The translations under genes were made by a program, and so were the position numbers. DNA of 64,000 nt, taken from the NCBI RefSeq assembly GCF_902459465.1, contig NC_047073.1, positions 13,111,855-13,175,854 of the forward strand, given 5' to 3'. The notes under the pieces are model-generated. The model saw only the letters and a list, made by a program, of their open reading frames with translations, made no database searches and was not told the DNA's origin. Positions 44,829-56,200 of the stretch are shown piece after piece. Position 1 is the first letter of the stretch; every line of letters begins with the position of its first letter. The stretch is from Asterias rubens. Taxonomy: Eukaryota > Echinodermata > Asteroidea > Forcipulatida > Asteriidae.

Positions 44829-45635
44829 CTAAGATCTTTTTATGGAGACATGTCTGCTGGGTAGTTTCCGCTTCAAAGTCACCTTCTTTGGTGGATTTGG
44901 TATGTTGAAAATTGTAGGGACCGCATTCCAAACCAGTCTACCAGTACACAGTATCTGGGATGGCTCAAAATGCATTGAGCAGATTCTACAATTATTGTGC
45001 AAGTATTTGGGTGACTTGTTCAGCAGATCTGATCTTCTCGTAGACTGAACCCATCGGTCTGATCTGTGGTACCACAAATGAAATAAACAAAAGCATCATA
45101 ATAAATCCATGTGATCTGTGCAGATTTTAATACTAGAGGCCAAATTAAAAACAAACACCTCCATCTTGATTGATTATTTGGGTTGACCTGATTTATCAAA
45201 ACATTAAAAATAAATTATTCAAGACTACCATCACATTAACAAATTTATAATAATGTTATTAGTCAATTACAAAATAAAAACTTAAATGGCTGGAATAAAT
45301 ACAAGAACACTGCTACACAGCTACTCCATTCTACACTCTGTGGTCATGAATGTTTGTTTCCTGATCATTAAAAAACGATGTAATTGTAGAGTAGCCTAAT
45401 ATAATAATTAATCATGCCTTTCTGTGTAAACAATAACATTTTGCAGAAAACAACTCCAGCCAATCATTGCCAATTTCTGCCTGGACGATGTTGATGTTAA
45501 TGTCATTATTACATCAAAATGTTCTGCCATAAAGTTCACCTTACCTTTCTTTGCTTTTTGGAAATCTGTATAGTGAAGATTACTATTCCGTTGTGAATTG
45601 TTCACACAATTTACGGCAGAGCACCATAGTGACAT
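44829..45635 (-). CDS. THAP-domain protein (two exons seen, 3' end uncertain)
   Basis: Exon 1 is 45635-45545 (ATG at 45635) with donor GTAAGG. Exon 2 starts at 45058 after the acceptor GATCAG and stays open to a TAG at 44829-44831. Joined phases give MSLWCSAVNCVNNSQRNSNL, then RWVQSTRRSDLL, CRICSMHF and AVPTIFN. This is the C2CH zinc signature of the THAP domain (C5-x4-C10 .. C-x2-H), with the family's conserved Trp and the AVPTIF box. THAP domains bind DNA in host regulators (THAP1 and relatives) and in P-element-type transposases. If translation stops at the TAG the product has about 106 residues, barely more than the DNA-binding domain. A possible donor (AAG|GTGACT) near the end of exon 2 could lead to more exons not seen here. 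Confidence 0.65.
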
Positions 45636-46236
45636 GTTTGCTGTGCTGAGCTAGCGCCTATTGGTTGCAAGTTTTCCATTAGCCATAGTGCAGTGTAGCA
45701 CAGAGCCGACTTTGGTTTTACTTGCCCGACAACAGCGGGCGCCCTTCCATGCTCCCGCCATTTTGCGTTTCACGGTTGCGCACTCAGTGTCCTATCTTCC
45801 TTTTATAGTATCTTTGGCTATTCATAGCACGCATTTTGAACTCGTCCTCACACTATTCGATCCCATGATCCGATTGTACAGCAGCTACAACATACTGTTA
45901 AGAGATGTGGGGATGCCATGATTTCGATTTTTCGTCGTCCGTAAAAAAGGGAAGTAGACAAATAGGAGTAGAAATGCATCCCTTTTTGTGACAAAACACC
46001 GTTAGTTTTACATGTTTTAAGACAATACTTATCAATTAACCTGACATCACATGAGTACGTCTGGAAGATACGCGATTCAGGATGCAAATTCGTCGTGTGT
46101 GATGTAATACAGTTGTTTGTAAGTATTAAGATGTTTTGAGGTTAGTTTTTAGTTGACCCCATGCCATAGGCCTACATCTAACATTATTTGTTTACAATTA
46201 TGTTGTTTATGCGAGGCTTAGGAAGTTAGCAGTTAG

Positions 46237-46339
46237 AGCCAGTGACTGGGGCGCTAGATTCCTTTTTTCCCGAAGTTTTGACATAATTTATTGTCAAAAT
46301 TTCGAAAAAAGAAATCTAGCACCCCAATCACTGGGTCTA
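46237..46339. mobile_element. Hairpin element, about 100 bp
   Basis: Arms CCAGTGACTGGGGCGCTAGATT and its inverse AATCTAGCACCCCAATCACTGG, with CGAAGTTTTGACAAT-type inner arms around a TTTATTG loop. Confidence 0.65.
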
Positions 46340-47139
46340 GTGTAGGCTATTCGATTGTTTTCACTATCTACATGTATGTATGATGGCCCGAGTATTTATA
46401 AATGGCGAATGATCGATTTCTTATTTATGAATTATGATTATGAATGTGAATAATGATTGAAATTGTACCCCGCCACCATTCGTACTCTCGTCATATTATG
46501 ATAGATAGACCGAGGGATATTTAGACGAAATAGTTAGAACACGTTTTGGCCACAAAATAACTCGTTTCATGTCATTTATCATCAGATTTTTGCCATCGTT
46601 GGGCGCATTCTCTGAAATCTGACATTTTGTTATTTACGCGGTGCCTTTTTTTGATGGGGCTCACTTGTTGTTGGAATATGCTCAGGATATCTTGGGCGCA
46701 TACTTTGCAAACTGCGCAATCATGAGATCTCTTCTGCTGAAGAGTTGACAATGTCTACTGCTGGAAAGTATTAACCATGAAGCGTAACCAAACACTAATT
46801 TTAACTTTGGGGCCCCTGCTGTATAAATATCTTTCATGTAACTTTTGAGTCAGATTAGAGGTATTAAACTTAGGCCTACTTCCCTCTTGAAAAATTGAAG
46901 GGGCACAACAATTTTCCTGGACCTCCGACTCCGAGTCTACTTTACTCTACTCTAGTGTAGTACTATTATAGGATAGTAGTACTAAGAAAACTACTGGTAC
47001 AAAATGTGGTATTATTTAGTTACAAAAAAATACAATAATTGTAACGCTGGATTGTTATAATTTGTTAATATTCTGACACTCAGTGTCACCAGAAGAAAAT
47101 GTAAATTTGATCTTTGTAAGTAATTAGTAAGGGCAACCA

Positions 47140-47215
47140 CAGCAAAAGCACAGGGCACCACAGCAAAATCACAGGGCACCACAGCAAATTCACAGGGCAC
47201 CACAGCAATGCAATG
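47140..47215. repeat. 22-bp tandem repeat, about 3.5 copies
   Basis: The unit CACAGGGCACCACAGCAAAA is repeated with few changes. Related but dispersed words occur in the SARAF intron at about 960-1110. Confidence 0.7.
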
Positions 47216-47266
47216 GCTGCAGAGTGTCATGGGTGTGACGTGAAATTTCCTTCCTCCATGCTTGGT

Positions 47267-47370
47267 AAACTTAATCCTACTCCTAGAACTTTGAGTTTTG
47301 TTCCGCTATCGTCTCAACATGACACAAACGACAGCAGGACAAAATCCTCATAGTTCTAGGGGTAGGTTGG
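47267..47370. mobile_element. Hairpin element with CCTACTCCTAGAAC termini
   Basis: Arms AATCCTACTCCTAGAACTTT and its inverse ending ATAGTTCTAGGGGTAGG; inner arms TTTTGTTCC / GGACAAAA. Confidence 0.6.
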
Positions 47371-47579
47371 CTACATTGTTGGTTTAGATTGTTTCTAAAA
47401 AATGTGGGTGAATTTGTCAAAAGGAAAGCAGTGTTTTCACACTGACCATTCAACAAGACATTTTATTCTGAAAGTCAACTTCAATTTATTGCACTTTTGA
47501 GTCTTTGTTTTGTAACAATTGCTTTAAAATGCTATTTTGTTTGTCATTGTTTTATGTTTTGTGTTGCGCATCCAGGCTC

Positions 47580-47658
47580 ATATAATATTAGTTGCGATAG
47601 CGTAACCCTTCTCCCGACGGCGGGAGGAGGGTTACGTTATCGCAACTACTATATTATG
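47580..47658. mobile_element. Palindrome with GCGATAGCGTAACCC arms
   Basis: ATTAGTTGCGATAGCGTAAC and its inverse around CTCCCGACGGCGGGAG. A diverged relative lies near 30783-30812. Confidence 0.6.
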
Positions 47659-47748
47659 GGCCAAACAAATGTACCGTATTATTATTATTATTATTATTAT
47701 TTAGTTTTTTGTTTCGTTTGCAGAAATTTGATGTAGGAAAAATACAAG

Positions 47749-50700
47749 ATGGTTTGTCGTGAGAGAGGAATTGCCTTTAGTTGGGTGTACTTCCTTGCTG
47801 TGTTCGTTCTTCATAACATTGGAGCAAGCTTTGCAGGCAACAGCAGTAACAGTCAACATTTACGTAAGTCAATTTCAGGCTTAACCAGTCCCTCAAAATC
47901 AAAAGAGAATTTATATTTTAGTTTAATGCAGATAAAAAAAAGTTACATCATTTCACAGTACTAAAAGAATAAAATAATAAATCTTATAACATACCTCTTG
48001 CTTGTTCTGTATTCTGGTTGTCTGAAACACGGTCACATCGGGTGAACTAATATAGTCTAGTTATCGTGTGTGTTGGTTTTGTGGAATAGTGCCCGGCGAG
48101 TGACCAGTTACAGTGCCCTCTCTTGACGTGAACAGTGAACTGCAACTAAAAAACTTCCTTTCTTTTCCAAGTTGTTTTTTTTCTTTCACTTTTAAGACCG
48201 AGGTGTGTTATAAAACACATATTGACTGGCATAATTCGGTGACTAGTGTGCGTCGATTCCCCCTTGGGCCTATGAGTGACCAGAAGAGGGAAGAATAGTG
48301 TGATGTAAAATGTTGACTTGAATTTAATTGATTACTTTTCGTTTTATTTTACAGTTCCAGTTAGAGCAACCAACCTAACCTGCACGTCCAATAATTTCCG
48401 GAACCCCTACTGCTGTTGGGTGAGCGGAGACAACGTAAATGCCACTGAGCTTTTACAACATAGGTACAGGAACAGGTATGTATAACAGTGGTCTAGAAGT
48501 GCAAAGGTCATGGGTTCGAATCCCACCCGAGTAATTTGGGCAATTTTTATGACTGAATCATTTAGTATTGCATTAGGGGGAATCAGGTTGGCTCTTGGCT
48601 CTGAGTTTTCTTTCCCTTCCTTTCATCTTTGTGGATTTTGGTGTGAGTCCCACCTCAGATCGGTGCCTTACATGTGGATTGGGTTTTCAGCTCCTACATG
48701 ATTACCCCTATGTGGGTGCTCCTACTTTGGGTTTTCCTCCCATATTTAAAACTGGGCATTTCTTCTCGTTTCCCATCCATCCAGGTGCTAAATGTGCTGT
48801 TATTCAGGGATGTGTTATTCAGGGATGAGATTATTCAGACTTTTGGCTGAATTCAGACTTTTTATGTCGGCCTGGTGAAGAAAATCATACACTATTTTTT
48901 TCCACACATAAAGAAATCCTGCTCATTGGTTCTACTTCTCTGGTGCTTTGGATACTGTTTCCAAAAGCTTCTAGAAGTCTATAACCCCAGGGGTTACCAA
49001 ACAGTAGAAATGGCATCATTTCAACCTACCTTTGAATTTGTATCCAAGTTTCAGACTTTTTTGTAAAGCAATGACTCTCACCCCTGATTATAATAAATAA
49101 ATTCAGAAATAAATAAATAAATATCTGTAATTAGTTTAACTTGTTATTGTTTGATAGTGAGGGCCACAAATGGAAGACCGGGAATGAAACCAGTCGTTGT
49201 GAAGGAACCATATGCTGCACTCATGATCCAGAAAGATCCAGCTTGTATTATTATCAAGTCAACACTACAAACTCCTATGGCTCTGTCGCCTCAGACAGCT
49301 TGAGGTTTGGTCCTAAAACGGGAAGTAAGTATTGTTGCGCACAATTAAACACTCTTGGATTTCTTCATTTAAAGGGAAGTTACACGTTTGGTTATTACTC
49401 AAAACAAATATTAACTTAGAAACTGACTTGGTAACGACCATTGGAGAGCTGTTGATTGTATAAACTAATGTGGCTAGAAGTCTTTTATTCCTATCTGAAA
49501 GCACACTAATTCGTCCAACAAGGGTGTTTTTTCTTTCATCATTTTCTCGCAACTTCGATGACCGATTGAGCCCAAATTTTCACAGGTTGGTTATTTTTTG
49601 CTTATGATGGGATACACCAAGTGAGAAGACTGGTCTTTGAAAATTACCAAACATGTACCTTCCCTTTAAAGGATTTGGGTACCTTTTCAAAATGTTCATA
49701 GATTTACATTAAACTTACAGGGTTTGAAGATAATGATAGTGGAAAGCTTCCCTTCAAATATTACTTACTGAGGTGCTGTAGTTTTTGAGAAATGAGTAAA
49801 ACAATGACATGAAAATACGTTTGTAAATGATTGAAATAATTTTCATGACGTTGTTTTACTCATTTCCCAAAAACTACAACACCTCAGCACGTAATATTTT
49901 CAGGGAAGCTTTCTACTATCATTATCTTCAAACTGTGTAAGTTTAGTGTAAATCTGTGGACATTGTGTTTTTTGTCCTACAAAAGTTACATATACCCTTT
50001 AAAGGCCGTTGGTAATTGTCAAAGACCAGTAGTGTATCCAGCATATATGCATAAAATAACATATCTGGGAAAATTTTGACTCAATTGTATCAAAGTTGCA
50101 ATGAGAATAATGAAAGAAAAAACACTGATTGTTGCTCAAATTTGTGTGCTTTCAGATGCATTATAAAATGCATTGTACCCCTCTCTCAAAAACCATGTTA
50201 CTTCAGAGGGAGCCGTTTCTCACAATATTTTATACTATCAACGGATTTATGCTAATAATTATTTTGAGTAATTACCAATAGTGCCCAGTGCCTTTAAATC
50301 ACCAGTCAACATTTTTCTGCCAGCTTGGAAGTTATTGTTTAGCTCTGTGTGTAGAATTTGTATTGAAGTTAGGGTCATAGATTGGTGAACAAAACGTTCA
50401 TGACTGTGAAAACATACTGGTTGAGACGCACTGACAGCTGTTCATCAAATGAACTAGTTTCAGAAAGGATTCCCTTCGAAGTACATCATTTAGTTATATG
50501 ATTTGGATATTTTTCCACTGAACAACATTTGAATCTATTCTAAGAAACACTTCATATGAATGAATGAATGGTGTCTCAGATCTCTGAGGTTTGACTGAAA
50601 AATCAAATTTTCGTGGTGGCTGGTCAGAAATTATCTATTTTTCGCCATTATTTCTCACAAGATCGAAAAAAAAAAAAAGCATTTGTTACAGTGTCCCGGA

Positions 50701-53221
50701 AAGACCATTGTGTTGATATTGTTTCATAAAAAAATCCTAACTCCTGACCTTTGTCAACATAGACTCTGACCTCCGACCCCTGTTATGTAATGCTGCCTAT
50801 TTTTTCCTGCACACAGCTGTACTTGGTCCACCTTACGATGTCAGGATAAGGAATAAGAGCCAATCTGTGCTTGAAATAACGTGGCATATCCCACCAGGAG
50901 ATTCCACAGGCCACTATTTTGCAACAAAATTGAGGTACAAAATCCAGTACAAATGGGAAGGTAAAAACCAAACATGGAAAGACGTAGAGGTAAGTGATTT
51001 CATTTCATTCTGGAACAGCAGGGCTTTATTTTTACACTGGACCACAGACCCGAGGCCAGTAGACTCATGACTGGTCAGTAGACTCATGACTGGTCAAGGG
51101 CAGCTGTCTTACAGGTGTTTTTCAATTGAATAATACATGTAGAACCTAACAGTGTAGTATATCACAGCGGTTAAGAGCACCGAATTCAAACTCTAGTGTT
51201 TCTGATCAGCAGAGTGTGGGTTCGAATCCCCCAGCCGTGATACTTACAAGTGTCCTTAAGCAAGATACTTGACCATTGCTTCGTCCTGCGGATGGGACGT
51301 AAAGCCGTTGGTCCCATGTGTTGTGTAATGCATGTCAAAGTACCCAGTGCACTTATCAAAACGAGAAAATGGTGTTCCTGGCTGTGGCTGCTATCAGTAG
51401 CACCTTGTTCACCCTTATAAGGTGCTACATAATTGGGTCTCAGAACTCATAGTTTCAATAACCCATCTTTCTGTGCTAATGTCACTACTAAGCGCCTTGA
51501 GTACCTTGTTTGGTAGATAGGCCTACTGTACATGCGCTATGTATGACTTTGATATTATCTCAAACAATGTCTTAATATATGTTGATTTTCAGTTTGATGA
51601 TAAACACCTTTCAATAGACCCATTGCATAACGCAAAACGCAACACTGACGCTGAGCTCATGCTCACGTTTTCTTGCACAAAGAACTGCAATCATTTGCCT
51701 CCCTTGACCCCAGTGAGGGCGCATTGAGAGCGTGTGACGTCACATGCAATGGGTCTATTCGATAGAGTAATGAAATATGTGTGCCCATGAAGACAATTTG
51801 GGTAAATCTTCTCTTACATGTACACCGTGTGTCTTTAGTGCTTGTTCGAATAAAAACAGTATGCATGTTGTAATATATCAACACTAGAGGGCGCTGTTCC
51901 CACAACTCTTCTCAAGCCATGGGTTACTCTGTGTATCTGGAAGTTATACTCTGTAAAGTTATCCACTCATTTCTTGGTGGCAGCGTAAGATACACGTTTA
52001 TTCATCAGAGTAACTCATTGCTTGGTAACAAGGGTTGTGGGTATAGTGCCCTCTAGTGTTGATATATTACACATGTTAAACTGTTCAAGTTTGTTTAAAA
52101 CTGTGAACAAGTCTTGTTTAAAGGCAGTGGACCCCATTGGTAAATGTCAAAGACTAGCCTTCACAGTTGGTGTATATCAACATATGCATAAAATAACAAA
52201 CCTGTGAAAATTTGAGCTCAATCAGTCATCGAACTTGCGAGTTAATAATGAAAGAAAAAACACCCTTGTCACACGAAGTTGTGAGCGTTTAGATGGTTGA
52301 TTTTGAGACCTCAAGTTCTAAATCTGAGGTCTCAAAATCAAATTCGTGGAAAACTACTTCTTTCTCGGAAACTAAGGCACTTCAGAGGGAGCCGTTTCTC
52401 ACAATGTTTTATACCATCAACCTCTCCCCATCACTCCTCACCAAGAAAGATTTTATGCTAATAATTATTTTAAGTAATTACCAATAGTGTCCACTGCCTT
52501 TAAAACAATTCTACATTGTAGGCCAGTAAACATTTTGAGCAACAATCCCTTTGGTCTTGTAGATTCCCCTACCACCCAATTTGTTGAACATCCCAGCGAA
52601 CCGTGTTTTGATTTGGTTAATTTTTATTGTACAGGAAGTAAAAGTTTCATCGGGACTATATGGAACATACTCTCTTGTGGCTCTGACAGAACCATATGGT
52701 CTGTATTATGTGAGAATGAAAGCATTCACCAGGTACGGGGATAAATATCAGAGTCAATATTCAGAGGAAGCCAAAAATCGCACATCAGAAATAGGTAAAC
52801 AAATAAAGCAACATTACAGAATTTTTTTTTTTGTGCTTACAAAACAGTTGCTGGCAGTGTTAACAAGCACTTTATGTAATCCACCATCATTGACAAACCT
52901 GTAGAAGTTTGAGATTGATCGGCCATCTGGGTCACGAAAAAATAGTGAAAAACCGATTTAAACACATTTGGCATGACATTGATTCCCCTAAAAAACTGAT
53001 AAAACGCTAACTGTGCGTTAACCTCCAAAAGAGAAATTCATAATCACAATTGCCTTAAAAAAAAAAGGGCATTTACTCAAGGTATTTATTAACTCTACAT
53101 TTGAATGACTGCATGCCCTGGGTAGTAATGTCTGAAATAACCAATGATGGTAGGCTGTTCCAAATCGTCACAGCTGCAGGAAGGAAAGCCCTGTCAAAAC
53201 TTCGTAGAGTTCTTGCTGCAG

Positions 53222-53298
<77 letters not shown>

Positions 53299-56200
53299 TA
53301 AGTTACCACTTTGTAGATTGAAGGGGACTCACTTCCCCCTTTAGACTGGCAATAGACTGTGCAAGTCTCGCGCATATTTGAACAACATATATAAAAGGGG
53401 GAAAAAATAAACAAAATAACAAAGAAAAACCGATGTTTGAACTTGACCTCAGGTCAGTTTCCATGACAAAAATTAAGAATTTCTGCCCATCTCCGATCAC
53501 GAAACTTACGCAGACGCTTGTTTTGGTCATCCAAGCATCGGCTTCCTCTTTAGACTGTGTCACGCATAGTCTAACGCTCTTGCAACCATCGTGCATCCGC
53601 GTTCAAACCAGCTTTCAAAGTTTCACATTCAAGCATAGATTTACTAAAGGGGTTTTCAAAAAATTTAAGATCAAATAAACATCCTTGTCCCAGAATTTTG
53701 ATTTTGTCTATTACATAAACTGTAACCGATTAATTGAACATTTGTTTTAAAAGCTAAAACTAACTTAAACAAGCTGTAATCAGTTTTTTTTTTTTTTTTT
53801 TCAGATACGGCATTAAGAATAAATTAAAGCAAAGATTCGATTTCGTAAAACAAAGTTGTTCGTTTGTCGTGTTTTCTCACGCCGGTGCGCGCGAGACTTG
53901 CTCAGTCTATGGTCATCAGACATTCACAGTACAATAAATGTTATTTTCTTCTGGTTTCCACCTCTAGCCCCGAAGGTCCCGCCAAGTGATTTCCACTGCA
54001 AGGCAGACCCCAGCAGTGATGGAGAAACGAGGGTGGTCACTCTAACATGGGAGGTACGTTGTGCTCGTCAAACTGAAATCTGCACGATAGTGTGGTGGTG
54101 TTTTATTGCACCTCTGCAGGTTTCTTAACTTCCAACTGTCACTATTTATAGGGACCGTCCCTACTTTGGAGACAGACTTTAGGGTCACAGGGTTTAAGTC
54201 GTCGTCGTCGTCCTGTGAGTCATGGCTGACCCTTTGTGACCCTGGTTATGATGGAGTTCCACTTCTGTCTATCCAGTGCAGATTAATATGCAACGTTTAA
54301 GTACTCTTTTGTTAATCCTGGCCAGCTTGAAATGGGTTGTCTCTGTCCCTACTTCCCCTGCTCTTCCCTCCCCACCATTTTTTCTTGTCCTCTCCCAATC
54401 TACCCTATGTACTCTCTCATCTATTCTTCACATGTTTCTTGTTGTATCCAAACCTTATGTCAGTCATCATCATTCAGGACCAGTGCTTTAGTTGCCATTA
54501 TTTATCATGTATGCCTTTATGTAGTTCTGTTCAACATATTTTTTAATTTTGTTTTTCCTTTTACTATAATCTTATTTACAATTACATGCATTGTTATTGT
54601 TCTTTATGAAATGGCTGAATAGATAATAATAATAATAATAATCCCAAGGTAAAAAAAATAGAGGAAGTCCCCGATTCTGAAAATCTTGGTACTAATATAA
54701 TACTCACCTAAAAAAAAGATATGAGTTTAATAATGAAGCTGTCCTCTATAGTAACTTATGACTGATCTTCATTTTCTGGATCTTACAAATGCCTGAATCC
54801 ATTGAATTATTTTGTTACATGCCCATTTGTTTATTTGTGCACACACTCATAGACTTGAGGTGTGGGTGCTTAGACAAAGGTCTGGCCCCATGTCCCTATT
54901 TCTGACTGTGAGCAGATTATGAGGTTTTCTGACGTCTTGATGACTTGGCTTACTGAAAAATTCTGTGCTTACGGTGCCCTGTGATGCACATATAATTCTA
55001 TTGTCTGTAAGCACAGAATTGCGCAGTAAGCAGAACCATGAATTTGGGCCCTGGGCACATCTTCACAAAGAGCTGTTTAAGATTTATAAACATAAGACGT
55101 GTATCGATCCTTAACTTAGCATCAACAGATGAGAATGTAACGATTTAATTTCTAAACCCAAACTTCAGCTTATTGAAGTGTATTTGTTCATGGCTTTTTT
55201 TTTTCTCTAGCTCCAGAATGATACGTTCAAATCCAACGGAGAAATACTTGGTTTTAATATCATTGTCAAACAAGCTAATAAAAGTAAGCAGTACTCAGTG
55301 GAACCGAACAAGACATCGCACATAATTCCTGGTAAGTTCGTCTGAATGACTTGTGAATTCTTGAGTATTGAAAAAAGCACTGATTAACACTCAGGGAGCA
55401 ATTTCGTCCACAATGGAAAGTCTCATGTCTCCTGACGATGACTGGAACAAGCTTGTCGAAACGTTGAGACCAATTAAGAATTCACTACGCGGTAGTGCAG
55501 TTAATAACGATCCTATAGGCTAAAGTAGTAGTCCCAGCCGATTTTATACCTTTCGCCCAGGTAGTAGTTAAAAAGCAGGACAGTTTTTTCAGAACTGAGA
55601 AGTCTCCCTATAAATCTTCTCCTCAGTTGTAGAATATATAGCAAGACAGTTCTCCAAAGAACAATCTCTACCTGGCAAGTAGAAACTCACATGGTGTTAC
55701 CGCAAACCAAACATATATTCATACCTCACCATGCCATTGCATGTTTAGTAAAACCCATATAGTTTTGCAAACCTTGATCCCAATTGCCAGCCTTCTTCCC
55801 AATTGCAAACCTTGATCCCATTTCCAACCTATATCCCAATTGCCAACCTTGATCCCAATTGCCAACCTTGATCCCAATTGCCAACCTTGATCCCAATTAC
55901 CAACCTTGATCCCACTTGCCAACCTTGATCCCACTTGATCTGATTCTGTATTTTGACGTGATTTCTCTACAGATCTTGATCCTTCGGCACATTATAAACT
56001 CAGCATACAGACTGTCAACTCAATGGGAGCATCCCCACAAGAAGACTGTAGCATTGATCCATTGCCAGGTGAGTCTTATAATTCTTGGGTTCTACTCTTT
56101 GTTTCTTCCATGATTGGGCTTAGCTCACCGGACTAAAGCTCTGGTGTTTCTGATCAGCAGAGTGTGGGGGTTGAGTTCCAGGTTTATGCTTTCTTTCATG

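Larger units (their letters stand above)
43076..45830. mobile_element. Region framed by long inverted repeats, containing a THAP gene (possible P-element-like transposon remnant)
   Basis: 43076-43205 (AAAGATACTATAAAAGGAAG, then AAGGGCGCCATCACTCGGTG and GGGCAAGTAAAACGAAG) is matched on the other strand by 45690-45830, at about 65-75 percent by eye and with indels. A second, more exact inverted pair lies inside: 44018-44160 and 44546-44683 (GGGTAACATCGTTCATCTCA, AACAAGAGCTTGTTTAACAA). THAP-domain exons lie in the right half. P-type transposases carry an N-terminal THAP domain, so a decayed element is one reading; a host THAP gene with a duplicated promoter is another. Confidence 0.45.
45636..47748. 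other. Spacer upstream of the cytokine receptor gene
   Basis: 2.1 kb holding, in order: a GC-rich stretch with a minus-strand TATAAAAGG (about 45803-45811) that could be the THAP promoter; a 100-bp hairpin (46237-46339); a 22-bp tandem repeat (47140-47215); a 105-bp hairpin (47267-47370); a palindrome (47580-47658); and an (ATT)n run (47676-47700). An acceptor TTTGCAG at 47723 suggests that an upstream non-coding exon joins here, 25 nt before the start codon. Confidence 0.5.
48355..52794 (+). other. Exons 2-5: cytokine-receptor homology region
   Basis: D1 is coded by exons 2-3 (NLTCTSNNFRNPYCCW; a second cysteine group RCEGTICC). D2 is coded by exons 4-5 (PPYDVRIRNKSQSVLEITW .. YYVRMKAFTRYGDKYQSQYS). 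Several N-glycosylation sites (NLT, NAT, NET, NTT, NQT) fit an extracellular domain. Both aromatic positions of WSXWS are changed (Trp to Gln, Trp to Tyr), while the serines are kept. Confidence 0.82.

Noticed and set aside
51160-51240. tRNA-like sequence with A and B boxes
   Set aside because: It cannot fold into a full cloverleaf with normal stems and is followed by a conserved SINE body; similar heads occur many times.
53101-53344. Open frames rich in Ile or Leu
   Set aside because: Produced by the (ATT)n microsatellite read in different frames.
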